Positions 17,416 through 26,271 of a stretch of DNA of 64,000 nt are shown piece by piece. Source of the DNA: CAYPTB01 sp964413535 (GTDB taxonomy: Bacteria; Planctomycetota; UBA1135; GCA-002686595); contig CAYPTB010000004.1 of NCBI GenBank assembly GCA_964413535.1, positions 1-64,000 on the forward strand, written 5' to 3'. The notes under the pieces are model-generated. The model had not been told where the DNA came from. It did no database searches and saw only the letters and a list, made by a program, of their open reading frames with translations. Position 1 is the first letter of the stretch; each line of letters opens with the position of its first letter. The position numbers were made by a program, and so were the translations under genes.

Positions 17416-19068
17416 TTGAAGCCCGACCCGCACGCCAAGGCCTCGATCCCCGACCTGCTGCAAGAGAAGGGCGGGCTCGCTCCCGGCGTCGCGCGCGCGC
17501 TCGCGCGTGAGACGGGCGTGCCGGAGGCCGACGTGTACGGCGTCGCGAGCTTCTTCCACCTGCTCGCGCGGCCGCACGAGAAGGTGCGCGTGTGCACCGG
17601 GCTCTCGTGCATGCTCGCCGGCGCCGACGCCGTGCTCGCCGCCGCGCAGGCTTCGGGCCTCCCGGTCGAGGCGACCTCCTGCCTCGCGGGCTGCGACGTG
17701 GCGCCGGCCGTGCTGCGCGACCGCCGCGTGTTGCCGAACGTCACCGTCGAGGACGTCGAGCGCGCGGCGGGGGACTGGCAGAAGCTCACCTCGCAGGGCG
17801 GCGCGAGCGAGACCCTTTGGCGCGGCGCGATCGGCCCCGCGGACCGCGCGGACGACGAGCTCGTGCTGCACCTTTCGCGCGAGCCGGATTTCACCGGCCG
17901 CGCCTTCGCGCGCGCGCGCGAGCTCGGCCCCGACGCGATCGTCGCCGCGATCGAGCGCTCCGGCCTGCAGGGCCGCGGCGGCGCGGGCTTCCCGGCCGCG
18001 ATCAAGTGGAAGGGCGTGCGCGCGCAGGCGGAGCGCACGCGCTACGTCGTGCTGAACGCCGACGAGGGCGAGCCCGGCACGTTCAAAGACCGCGAGGTGC
18101 TCCTGCGGCGTCCCGACCTCGTGCTCGAGGGCCTCGCGATCGCCGCGTTCGCGGTAGGAGCGCGCGACGTGTACCTGTACCTGCGCGGCGAGTTCGAGGT
18201 GCCCTGGCGCGTCGTCACCGACGCGATCGAGCGCTTCGCGCGCTCCGGCGTCCTGGGCGACGTGACGTTCCACATGCACGCCGGCCAGGGCGCCTACATC
18301 TGCGGCGAGGAGACGGCGCTGATCGAAGCGCTCGAGGGCAAGCGCGGCATGCCGCGCTTGAAACCGCCGTTCCCGGTGGAGGTCGGGCTGTGGGGCAAGC
18401 CCACGCTCGTGCACAACGTCGAGACGATCGGCTGCGTGCCGCCCATCGTCGAACGCGCGGCGGAGCACGGCGTCGAGCGCGCCGGCGACTGGTTCCGCCG
18501 GCTTGGCCGCACGGAGCCCGGCACGAAGCTCTACTGCGTGAGCGGCGCCGTCCGCCGCCCCGGCACCTACGAGCTCGCGCTCGGCGTGACGCTCGACGAG
18601 CTCGTGGAAGCCGCGGGCGGCTACACCGGCGAGCTCAAGGCCTTCAGCCCGGGCGGCGCGAGCTCGGGTTTCCTGCCGGCGTCCGAGCGCTCGCTCCCGC
18701 TCGACTTCAAGTCGCTCGCCGCCGCCGGCTCGATGCTCGGCTCGGCCGGCGTCGTCGTGCTCGACACGTCGGTCGACATGCGCTGGGCCGCCCTCGAGGA
18801 GCTGCGCTTCTTCGAGGCCGAGAGCTGCGGCCAGTGCGCCCCGTGCCGCATCGGCACCTACTTCCTGCGCGACACCCTCGAGCGCCACGTGACGAACGGC
18901 AAGCGCGGCGAGAAGTCCGCGAGCGGACTCGCGCATGTCGCTGAAGCCGCCTGGCAGATGAACGAAGGCTCGATCTGCGGCCTCGGCCAAGCCGCGCCGC
19001 TCCCGCTCACGAGCGCCATGAAGCACTTCCCCGACGAGTTCGGCGCGGCGGCAGGCACGGCGCCGTGA
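17416..19068 (+). CDS. NAD-dependent formate dehydrogenase beta subunit, NuoE-NuoF fusion
   Basis: 550 aa from a TTG. Residues 1-105 are a NuoE-like thioredoxin fold with [2Fe-2S] ligands C60, C65, C89 and C93. Residues about 135-540 are NuoF-like: GRGGAGFP (186-193) for NADH/FMN, NADEGEPGTFKDR, ICGEETALIEALEGKRGMPR, and the [4Fe-4S] set C471, C474, C477 and C521. This module passes electrons between Fe-S clusters, FMN and NAD. The same fusion occurs in NADP-reducing hydrogenases, but the only catalytic partner in view is the formate dehydrogenase alpha gene at 30984 on the same strand, so a soluble FdsABG-like enzyme is the best reading. The two genes are separated by about 12 kb of opposite-strand paralogs. 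Confidence 0.85.
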   Translation: MKPDPHAKASIPDLLQEKGGLAPGVARALARETGVPEADVYGVASFFHLLARPHEKVRVCTGLSCMLAGADAVLAAAQASGLPVEATSCLAGCDVAPAVLRDRRVLPNVTVEDVERAAGDWQKLTSQGGASETLWRGAIGPADRADDELVLHLSREPDFTGRAFARARELGPDAIVAAIERSGLQGRGGAGFPAAIKWKGVRAQAERTRYVVLNADEGEPGTFKDREVLLRRPDLVLEGLAIAAFAVGARDVYLYLRGEFEVPWRVVTDAIERFARSGVLGDVTFHMHAGQGAYICGEETALIEALEGKRGMPRLKPPFPVEVGLWGKPTLVHNVETIGCVPPIVERAAEHGVERAGDWFRRLGRTEPGTKLYCVSGAVRRPGTYELALGVTLDELVEAAGGYTGELKAFSPGGASSGFLPASERSLPLDFKSLAAAGSMLGSAGVVVLDTSVDMRWAALEELRFFEAESCGQCAPCRIGTYFLRDTLERHVTNGKRGEKSASGLAHVAEAAWQMNEGSICGLGQAAPLPLTSAMKHFPDEFGAAAGTAP

Positions 19069-19133
19069 GAGCGGTTGCCGTCCCTCGCGACGTCGATCTC
19101 GGCGAGTAGCTCTCGAACCGGAGCGATCCAGCC

Positions 19134-19352
19134 GTGCGCAGCTTCAACATCGTGGTCGAGCGAGATCCAGACACTCGGCTCTACGTCGGCTCGGTTCCCG
19201 GTTGGCCCGCCGCGCACAGCCAGGGCGCGACGCTCGACGAGCTCGATCGAAACCTCCAGGAGGTGATCGCTAGGCTCCTCGAGGACGGCGAGCCCGAGTT
19301 CGAGTCGGAGTTCGTGGGCGTCCGGACGATCCGCGTCGCGGACCCCGCCTGA
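19134..19352 (+). CDS. HicB-like antitoxin, apparently without HicA
   Basis: 72 aa from a GTG. The pattern FNIVVERDPDTRLYVGSVPGW followed by A-x-T-L-D-E-L and a C-terminal helix is the RNase H-like HicB fold. It has no DNA-binding tail. HicA should be a neighbour of about 60-80 codons, but there is no room: the formate dehydrogenase gene ends 65 nt upstream. A short stretch just upstream reads AVAVPRDVDLGE before a stop and could be a HicA remnant (weak). The locus sits at one edge of the propeller array. Confidence 0.7.
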   Translation: MRSFNIVVERDPDTRLYVGSVPGWPAAHSQGATLDELDRNLQEVIARLLEDGEPEFESEFVGVRTIRVADPA

Positions 19353-19427
19353 AGCCGCGCGAGAGCGATGCGGGGCGCGGCCGTGCCTAGACTCGCCGAG
19401 AGCCTCCGCCCTCCGGACACTTGCCGC

Positions 19428-20960
19428 TCACAGGCTCCCGTCCGGCGCGAGGCGCATGACGAAGACGTCGCGCGCTCCGCCTTGGGGGCCGCCCAGGTTG
19501 CCGGTCGTGTAGCCGGCGACGGCGATCGTGTCGTCGGGAGCGAGGCAGACGCCTTGGACCCAGTCCTGCATCTTCGCGCCGAGGCCGTGCAGCGCGCTCG
19601 TGGTCGCTCCGATCTGGGACACCCGCAACACCTCGCCGTCGGTGCTTCGGAACTTCGCGGTGAAGACGTCGTTTCGGTGCGGACCGGCGTTGGGCTCGTT
19701 CAGCGAGCCGGTGGTCGAGCCGGCGACCACGATGTCGCCCGCCGAGTCGATGCAGCAACCCACCACGGACTCGACCCGCTTGATCTCGATGAGTCCGAGA
19801 TCGTTGGCGGTGGTGACTCCGATCTGCCGGGCCCACACGAGCTCGAGGTCGAGGTCGAAGCGCGCGACGAACGCGTCATGACCACCGTTCGGCTCCGAGA
19901 GCTCGTTCGTCGTGCCTCCGGCGAGGTAGATGGCTCCCGAACGGGGATCGATCGCGAGGTCGCCGGCTCCCTCCTCGTCCGTCAGCAAGCTGCGAGAGGC
20001 GAGCGGGACGCCCTGCGCGTCGAAAGTAAGCATCGTGGTGGAGTTCAGGATGTCGATGCCTACTGGCACCCCGAAGTCCCAGAACTCGCTCGAACACACC
20101 AGCACGATCGACCCCGACGGATGCAGCGCTAGCTTGGGCGCGAAGTCGAAGCCCTGCGTGTCGAAGCCGACGCGCGCCGAGCTCATCCATCCCATCTGGC
20201 GCACCCACCGGAGCCGGCCACTGTCGGAGAAGCGCGCGAGGAAGACGTCGGACGCGTCCCAATTGATATCGGCGAGACTCCCTCCGGTTTCGCCCGCCAG
20301 GTACACGTCGCCCGAGGGATCGACCACGATGGACCCGGCCCGCTCGTAGTCCGACGTGTCGATCGAGCCTCCCTTGGGCGACGCGAACGTCGCCGCCGTC
20401 TCCGCACCGAGCTGGCGCAACCACTGGAGCGAACCGTGCTCGTCGAACTTGGCGAGGAACACGTCGGAGTAGAGGCCGCCGTTCGTCTCGCCGAGGCTGC
20501 CATACGTCGTGCCCGCGACGTAGATCGATCCGTCCGAGGCGACGGCGAGGCCGGCCGCACGCTCGCTCGAGCTGGCGTCACCACCCGGTCCTGCCGGATC
20601 GCCGTGGAGCGCAGGGATCCTCGCAGCGGTCGTCGCTCCGATCTGGCGGATCCACTCCGGATCACCCGCCGGACCGAAGCGCGCCAGAAAGACGTCGGTC
20701 CCGTCCGACGGGCCCGCGTGCGGCTCTCCCAAGGATCCATAGGTTTCTCCGAGGACGATCACGGCGCCCGAGGGCAGCGCGACGATCGCCGTGGCCTCGT
20801 CCTCGAGCGCCGCCTCGCCGCCGGGGAAGTGCGTCGCGCCTAGCTGGGTGACGAAGGTGGGGAGGTGCTGCGAACTCGCCGCGGCCGAGCGCTGGCCCGC
20901 GGCGGGGAGTGCGAGGGACGCGACGCACAGGCACGCGACGGCGCACTGGAAGCGGGTCAT
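19428..20960 (-). CDS. Secreted SBBP-type beta-propeller protein, paralog 1
   Basis: 510 aa, the 3'-most member of the array. Signal peptide ends at A-A-G-Q (about residue 23). The chain contains repeats of about 65-75 residues with two hallmarks: D-V-F-L-A-[KR]-F-D-x-x-G-x-x-x-W-[LVI]-R-Q-[LIM]-G and D-G-S-I-Y-V-A-G-x-T-x-G-S-L-G-E-x-N. There are seven of each half-repeat. The N-terminus supplies only the second half (PTFVTQLG) and the C-terminus only the first (DVFVMRLAPDGSL), so the ends would close one blade together: a seven-bladed propeller with a velcro seam. Blade 4 is degenerate (MLTFDAQG and no W-x-R-Q). Its start is 10 nt from the stop of paralog 2, so they share a transcript. Role unknown. 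Confidence 0.85.
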   Translation of the reverse strand: MTRFQCAVACLCVASLALPAAGQRSAAASSQHLPTFVTQLGATHFPGGEAALEDEATAIVALPSGAVIVLGETYGSLGEPHAGPSDGTDVFLARFGPAGDPEWIRQIGATTAARIPALHGDPAGPGGDASSSERAAGLAVASDGSIYVAGTTYGSLGETNGGLYSDVFLAKFDEHGSLQWLRQLGAETAATFASPKGGSIDTSDYERAGSIVVDPSGDVYLAGETGGSLADINWDASDVFLARFSDSGRLRWVRQMGWMSSARVGFDTQGFDFAPKLALHPSGSIVLVCSSEFWDFGVPVGIDILNSTTMLTFDAQGVPLASRSLLTDEEGAGDLAIDPRSGAIYLAGGTTNELSEPNGGHDAFVARFDLDLELVWARQIGVTTANDLGLIEIKRVESVVGCCIDSAGDIVVAGSTTGSLNEPNAGPHRNDVFTAKFRSTDGEVLRVSQIGATTSALHGLGAKMQDWVQGVCLAPDDTIAVAGYTTGNLGGPQGGARDVFVMRLAPDGSL

Positions 20961-20970
20961 GGCGCTCTTC

Positions 20971-22467
20971 TCACAGGCTCCCGTCCGGGTTCAGGCGCAT
21001 CACGAAGACGTCGGAGTTTCCTGCGTTGGACTCCGCGAGGTTGCCCCCGGTCGAGCCGGCGAGGACCATCGTGTCGCGCGGGCCCAGGGAGATGTCGAAG
21101 GGATAGTCCGATCCCTTGGGGTCGAGACCGTGCAGCGCGCTCGTCGTCTTCCCGATCTGCGACGTCCACACGAGCTCGCCGTCCGAACCGCGGAGCTTGG
21201 CCGTGAGCACGTCTGCGCCGCCGCCGTTCGGCTCGCCCAACGACGCAGTGGTCGAGCCCGCGAGGATCAGATCACCCGCTGCGTCCACGCACAGTCCGCC
21301 CACGATGCCGAGCGACGGCGTGTCGGGTGCGAACCACTCGAGACGGAGGTCCTTGTCGAAACTCGCGACGAAGGTGCCGCTGTTCCCGCCGCCGTAGCTT
21401 TGGCCGGCGACGAAGATCCGGCCGGACGTAGGGTCGATCGCGAGAGCGGAGACGCCCTCGGAGTTCGTACCCGGCAGGGGGACTGCTGCGAGCGGCGTCC
21501 CTTCACCGTCGAAGCTGAACAGCGTGACGTAGGAGTCGACCTGGATGACCCAGCCCGGCAGGAAATCCCAGAGCTCGCTCGAGGCGGTCATCACGATCGC
21601 ACCGGAAGGATGCAAAGCGATCTGCGGGTTGTATTCCTCGCCGATGGAATCGAATCCGACGATCCCGGAGCTCACGGCTCCCATCTGCCGCAGCCATTGG
21701 AGCCTGCCGTCCGCGGAGAACCGAGCGAGGAAGACGTCGCTCGGGAAGCCGTCCCAGGTGCCGTTGTATTCGGCGAGATCGCTGGAGGTGGTGCCCGCCA
21801 CGTACACGTCGCCGGACGGATCGATCAGCATGGAGTGGCCCCAACTGTCACCGTACTCGTGGAGCTTGGTGCCCCACGGCTGCACGAACACGGCTTTGGT
21901 CTCCTCGCCGATCTGTCGCAGCCACTGCAGGGCTCCGTCCGCATCGAACTTCGCGAGGAACATGCTGCCGTTGTCGATGTTCGTCTCGGCGAGATCGCTC
22001 TGCGTGTATCCGGTGACGTAGATCGATCCGTCCGCGCCCACGGCAAGGTCGGAAGCGAGGTCCCAACCGGTGGCGTCGCCGCCGGGCCCGTGGGCATCAC
22101 CGTTGACCCGCGGGATGCTCTCCGCGCTCGAGGAACCGAAGTGCCGGATCCACTCGAGGCTTCCGACGAGATCGAAGCGCGCGAGGAAGATGTCCGGCGC
22201 CATGTTCGGTCCTGCGTGGGGTTCGCCGAGGGACGAGTACGTCCTTCCCGCGATCACCACCGCGCCCGAGGGCAGCGTGCCCACGGCCTCGGCCGAGTCG
22301 TAGTGCGAGGCTCGCTTGAACGGGAAGTGCGTCTTGCCGAGCTGCGTGACGAAGGTTGGAAGCTGTAGCGCCTCGATCGACGGCGAAGGCGACGATGCGT
22401 GCTGACCTGCCGCGACGGGTGCGAAAAGCATCAGGGGTGCGAGCAGACCGATTGTCGTGCGTTTCAC
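20971..22467 (-). CDS. Secreted SBBP-type beta-propeller protein, paralog 2
   Basis: 498 aa from a GTG at 22467, chosen because V-K-R plus a hydrophobic stretch ending in V-A-A-G-Q makes a signal peptide like those of the other copies. Same architecture as its neighbours, including the truncated first and last half-repeats. Distinctive: the mature start is followed by HFPFKRASHYDS, the first blade carries SSSAESIPRVNGDAHG where the others have an ITGPTIPALNG-like loop, and the fifth blade has lost the R-Q-[LI]-G close (LEWFAPDTPSLG). A 166-nt spacer with a long inverted repeat separates it from paralog 3. Confidence 0.85.
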   Translation of the reverse strand: MKRTTIGLLAPLMLFAPVAAGQHASSPSPSIEALQLPTFVTQLGKTHFPFKRASHYDSAEAVGTLPSGAVVIAGRTYSSLGEPHAGPNMAPDIFLARFDLVGSLEWIRHFGSSSAESIPRVNGDAHGPGGDATGWDLASDLAVGADGSIYVTGYTQSDLAETNIDNGSMFLAKFDADGALQWLRQIGEETKAVFVQPWGTKLHEYGDSWGHSMLIDPSGDVYVAGTTSSDLAEYNGTWDGFPSDVFLARFSADGRLQWLRQMGAVSSGIVGFDSIGEEYNPQIALHPSGAIVMTASSELWDFLPGWVIQVDSYVTLFSFDGEGTPLAAVPLPGTNSEGVSALAIDPTSGRIFVAGQSYGGGNSGTFVASFDKDLRLEWFAPDTPSLGIVGGLCVDAAGDLILAGSTTASLGEPNGGGADVLTAKLRGSDGELVWTSQIGKTTSALHGLDPKGSDYPFDISLGPRDTMVLAGSTGGNLAESNAGNSDVFVMRLNPDGSL

Positions 22468-22557
22468 GGCGGACCTGGTCGAAGGGAAAGGTTCGGAAGC
22501 GGGATCCAGTCGGCTGCACTCGCTCGATCGGGAGGGCCGAGCGCGGCGATCGCGCGC

Positions 22558-22607
22558 TGCACAGGACCAGTTGGAGCGACGCGGCTGCGAGTCGCGTCTC
22601 CTGTGCA
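22558..22607. other. Long imperfect hairpin between propeller paralogs 2 and 3
   Basis: Outer arms TGCACAGGA (22558-22566) and TCCTGTGCA (22599-22607) are perfectly complementary. A second inner stem GCGAC/GTCGC (22576-22580 with 22591-22595) nests inside. It lies 27 nt beyond the stop of paralog 3, in the only sizeable gap in this half of the array. No T-tract; it could end transcription, protect an mRNA 3' end or bind a protein. Confidence 0.4.
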
Positions 22608-22633
22608 CGATGCTCCTTGCACGGCGTCCCATC

Positions 22634-24187
22634 TCACAGCGTCCCATCGGGTGCGAGCCTCATCACGAACACGTCGGAGGATCCGGCCTTGAAGTCACCG
22701 AGGTTTCCCGTCGTCCCGCCGGTGAGGACGATCGTGTCGTCCGAACCCAACGCGAGTCCACCGACGACCTCGTCCCCCTTGGCGCCGAAGCCGTGGAGCT
22801 CGCTCGTGGTCTTCCCGAACTGCGCGACCCAAACGAACTCGCCGTCCTGGGTGTCGAACTTCGCCAGGAAGACGTCGGACGTCTTGGCTTTCGCATTCGG
22901 CTCGCTCAACGATCCGAGCGTCCAGCCGGCGAGGATCAGGTCGCCTGCGCTGTCGAGAACGATTCCGGCGATCTTCTCGTTCTGCGCGATGCTCTTGAGC
23001 CCGAGATCCACGCCCGCCGTCTGTCCGATCTGTCGGATCCACTGCAGGTCGAGGTCGGCATGGAAGGTCGCGACGTAGACGTCGGTCTGGCTCCCTCCTC
23101 CTCCCGCCTCGCCGAGGTAGCCCCTCGTCGTCCCGGCGAGGAAGATGCGACCCGACGGGCTCTCCACCGCGACGCCGGCGGCGAACTCCCTGTCCGTACC
23201 GGGCAGCGAGCGCGACGCGATCGGTCTCCCGTGCGAGTCGAAGGTGACCAGGGCGACGTACGTCCCGTAGGACGTGAATCCGTCCGGGTAGTGGTAGGAG
23301 AACTCGCTCGCAGAGGCGAGCACGATCGACCCGGAGGGTTGGAGCGCGATGTCCGCTGTGCGGTCGTGGCCCTTGGTGTCGAAGCCCACCTTCGGCGAGC
23401 TCGTCGCCCCCATCTGGCGCAACCACTCGAGCCGGCCCTCGGCGGAGAACCGCGCGAGGAAGACGTCGCGGTCGTGTTGGTAGCTCGTCGTGCCGTTCTT
23501 CTCGGCCAGGTCGCCCGACGTGTGGCCCGCGACGTACACCGCGCCCGACGGGTCGATCAGGATCGACGAAGCGACATCGGATCCCGAAACGTCGCCGAGC
23601 TTCGACGCTTGCACCGGTGGAGAGAACGAAGCCTTCGTCTCGGCGCCGATCTGGCGCAGCCACAGGAGCGAGCCGTGCTCGTCGAACTTCGCGAGGAACA
23701 CGTCGTCGCCGCCCCCGTTCGTCTCGCCCAGGCTGCTCGACGTGGAGCCCGTCACGTAGATCGACCCGTCCGCGTCGACCGCGAGGTCGCCCACCCGATC
23801 GGCGCCGCTCGCGTCGCCGCCCGGTCCCGCGGGATCGCCGTTCGCCTTCGGAATCGCCGGAGCCGTCGTCGCGCCGAGCTGCCGGATCCAGTCGAGTTCG
23901 CCCTGCGGATCGAAGCGCGCGAGGAAGACGTCGGGCTCGGTGCTCGGCCCTGCGTGGGCCTCGCCGAGAGTGGAGTAGGTCGTCCCGGCGACGAGCACCG
24001 CGCCCGAGCGCAGCGCCACGACCGCATCACCCGAGTCCGACTCGGTCGCTCCGCCGGTGGGGAAGTGCGTCTTGCCGAGCTGGGTGACGTAGGTGCCGAG
24101 GCCCTGCGCGTGGCTCGCGACCGCGCGACGTCCGGAGGCGGCCGGGACGAGCGCGAGGACGGCGAGTCCGAAGAGCACGGGTTTCAG
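22634..24187 (-). CDS. Secreted SBBP-type beta-propeller protein, paralog 3
   Basis: About 517 aa. Start is uncertain. Alignment with the MKKSSLFGL-type starts of paralogs 6 and 7 places the first residue at a CTG (24187), which has GGGAG eight bases upstream; a GTG at 24178 would give a signal peptide without its Lys, and an ATG at 24295 would add an unrelated leader. Seven half-repeats of each kind, N-terminal half-blade TYVTQLGKTHFP and C-terminal DVFVMRLAPDGTL. The fourth blade has the WxRQ part replaced by GRPIASRSLPGTD. A 144-nt spacer separates it from paralog 4. Confidence 0.82.
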   Translation of the reverse strand: MKPVLFGLAVLALVPAASGRRAVASHAQGLGTYVTQLGKTHFPTGGATESDSGDAVVALRSGAVLVAGTTYSTLGEAHAGPSTEPDVFLARFDPQGELDWIRQLGATTAPAIPKANGDPAGPGGDASGADRVGDLAVDADGSIYVTGSTSSSLGETNGGGDDVFLAKFDEHGSLLWLRQIGAETKASFSPPVQASKLGDVSGSDVASSILIDPSGAVYVAGHTSGDLAEKNGTTSYQHDRDVFLARFSAEGRLEWLRQMGATSSPKVGFDTKGHDRTADIALQPSGSIVLASASEFSYHYPDGFTSYGTYVALVTFDSHGRPIASRSLPGTDREFAAGVAVESPSGRIFLAGTTRGYLGEAGGGGSQTDVYVATFHADLDLQWIRQIGQTAGVDLGLKSIAQNEKIAGIVLDSAGDLILAGWTLGSLSEPNAKAKTSDVFLAKFDTQDGEFVWVAQFGKTTSELHGFGAKGDEVVGGLALGSDDTIVLTGGTTGNLGDFKAGSSDVFVMRLAPDGTL

Positions 24188-24331
24188 AAGGACATCTCCC
24201 GAGCGCAGGGTAGCCCCGGATGCGGGAGTCGGGTGGGGCGAGCTCCCGAATCGCCGAAGCCCTTCATGGGGAAGGCTGCGGGCGCCTAACAGCACGGCTC
24301 TCCATGGTCGTGGGATGGCGGAGCGTGGCGC

Positions 24332-25876
24332 TCACAAGCTCCCGTCGGGATTCAGCCGCATGACGAGCACGTCGCTCGAGCCGCCGTACCCGTCGCCGCC
24401 GAAGTTGCCGAAGCTCGAGCCGCACACGACGATCATCCCGCTTCGATCGACGTCGAGGGCATTCGCCCAGTCGGCGAACTTCGCGATGGCGCCGTTGTGC
24501 GGACCTGTGATGGCGCCGAACTGCGTCGTCCATTGGATCGCGCCGTCGTCCGCCTGCACGCTCGCGACGAAGATGTCGGTCTTCCCGGCATTCGGCTCGC
24601 TCAATGCCGCCTCGGTCGCGCCCACGAGGACGGGGTTGCCGTCGGCGCCGAGGTGCAGCCCTCCGACCGACTCGAGCTTCTGGTCGCCCGGGGCGGAGAA
24701 TCCGATCGAGGAGGGGAGACCGGCGCCGATCTGCCGCGCCCACGCGAACGCGAGCCCCGGAGGGCCGACGTCGAAGCTCGCGACGTAGGCTTCGCTCCAA
24801 CCGAAGCCCGCGAACGACAGGGATTGACCCGAGTTGCCGGCGAGGAAGATGCGATCGGACCGGGGATCGACAGCCAAGGACTTGGCGGTTGCGTGGAAGC
24901 CGCTGGGCATGCGCCGAGACGCGACGAGGCTCCCGTCGGGATCGAAAACGTACACCGTTGCGAAGAACGTCCAGTCGAGGCCTAAGAAGTCATCCGTGCT
25001 GCTCGCGAGCACGATCTGGTCGGGAGGTCGGAGAGCGATGTCCGCGGCCTCGTCGTCCCCCAAGGCGACGATCTGCCGCACCCAGTCGAGCCGTCCGTTG
25101 GCTGAGAAGCGCGCGAGGTAGGCGTCCCGCAATCCTTCGGGACTGTTCTCGACGAGGGAGCCACCGGTGGCGCCGGCGACGTACACCGCGCCGGACGGGT
25201 GGAGCAAGAGGGAGGTCGCGCTCTCCACGCTCGAGGGATCGAGCGTCGTTCCGGACGGCGTCGGCGAGAGCGCCGTCTCGACGCCAAGTTGGCGCAGCCA
25301 TTGGAGGCCGCCGTCCCGGTCGAACTTGGCGAGGAACAGGTCGGAGAGGCCGGCGTTGGTCTCCCCGGGACTGCCCCAGGTCGATCCCGCGACGTAGATC
25401 GACCCATCCCGCCCGACGGCGACGTCTCCGACGAACTCGCTGTCGCTCGCGTCACCGCCCACGCCGAGCGCATTCCCGTTCAGCCCCGGGATGGTCGGTC
25501 CCGTGATGGCGCCGATCTGCCGAATCCACTCCAGGTTGCCGAGGGGATCGAAACGGGCGATGAAGGCGTCGCTGGAGCTGCTCGTTCCCGCATGCGGTTC
25601 GCCGAGGGAGCCGAATGTCTCGCCGGCGACGATGACCGCTCCCGACGGCAGCGCAACGACGGCATTGGCCGAGTCCCTGAGCGACGTGTCGCCGCCGGGA
25701 GCGGTGTAACCGATCTGCGTGACGTAGGTGGGGAGGTGCGCCGCGCCACTCGACTGTGTCCGCTGCGCATCGGATGGAGCGGTCGTGCAGATGAAGCTCG
25801 CGACGGAGAGGACGAGCGCCGGGTACGACGCGGAGATCACTGCCCGTCTCCGGGCGCTGCCGTCACAGGCTTCCAT
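24332..25876 (-). CDS. Secreted SBBP-type beta-propeller protein, paralog 4
   Basis: 514 aa from ATG 25876; a GTG at 25840 would remove the Arg-rich n-region and is less attractive. The signal segment ends at S-D-A-Q. The closing half-blade at the N-terminus is TYVTQIGYTAPGG, without the K-T-H-F-P seen in the other copies. Blades otherwise match the family; the C-terminus is DVLVMRLNPDGSL. With this start it overlaps the end of the truncated copy by 14 nt, so it would be read from the same transcript. Confidence 0.82.
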   Translation of the reverse strand: MEACDGSARRRAVISASYPALVLSVASFICTTAPSDAQRTQSSGAAHLPTYVTQIGYTAPGGDTSLRDSANAVVALPSGAVIVAGETFGSLGEPHAGTSSSSDAFIARFDPLGNLEWIRQIGAITGPTIPGLNGNALGVGGDASDSEFVGDVAVGRDGSIYVAGSTWGSPGETNAGLSDLFLAKFDRDGGLQWLRQLGVETALSPTPSGTTLDPSSVESATSLLLHPSGAVYVAGATGGSLVENSPEGLRDAYLARFSANGRLDWVRQIVALGDDEAADIALRPPDQIVLASSTDDFLGLDWTFFATVYVFDPDGSLVASRRMPSGFHATAKSLAVDPRSDRIFLAGNSGQSLSFAGFGWSEAYVASFDVGPPGLAFAWARQIGAGLPSSIGFSAPGDQKLESVGGLHLGADGNPVLVGATEAALSEPNAGKTDIFVASVQADDGAIQWTTQFGAITGPHNGAIAKFADWANALDVDRSGMIVVCGSSFGNFGGDGYGGSSDVLVMRLNPDGSL

Positions 25877-26261
25877 CGTGGTTCAGGCGCATAACGAAGA
25901 CGTCGGCGCCGTTGACGACGCCCCCGTTGCTCGGCTCCGCGAGGCTGCCGCCGGCGTAGCCGGTGACCACGATCGTTCCGCGCGGACCGAGGTCGAAGGC
26001 GCGCACGTTTTCGGCGCTGTTGATGCCGAGTCCGTAGAGGAGACAGGTCGTCGTCCCGATCTGGGACACCCACTCGACACGCCCGTCGGAGCCGGCGAGC
26101 TTGGCCGTGTACACGTCCTGGATCGCAACAGGCTCGTTCATCGAGGAACTCGTCAGCCCGGCCAGGATCACGTCGCCCGCGTCGTCGACGCGGATCCCCG
26201 CGCCGGTCTCGAGGCACCGAAGAAGGTCGAAGTTCGCGACTCTGCGAAGGCTTGGGCGCAT
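25863..26261 (-). pseudogene. Truncated propeller paralog (C-terminal blades only)
   Basis: 132 codons that match the last quarter of the neighbouring paralogs: DDAGDVILAG, DVYTAKLAGSDGRVEWVSQIG, a GTIVVTGYAGGSLAEP repeat and the shared C-terminus DVFVMRLNHDGSL. The signal peptide and at least four blades are absent; upstream sequence runs straight into the end of paralog 5. The remaining frame is open and has an ATG, so a short protein could still be made, but without export signal or a closed ring it is unlikely to work as its relatives do. It looks like the scar of a deletion between tandem copies. Confidence 0.75.
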
Positions 26262-26271
26262 CGAGATGCTC

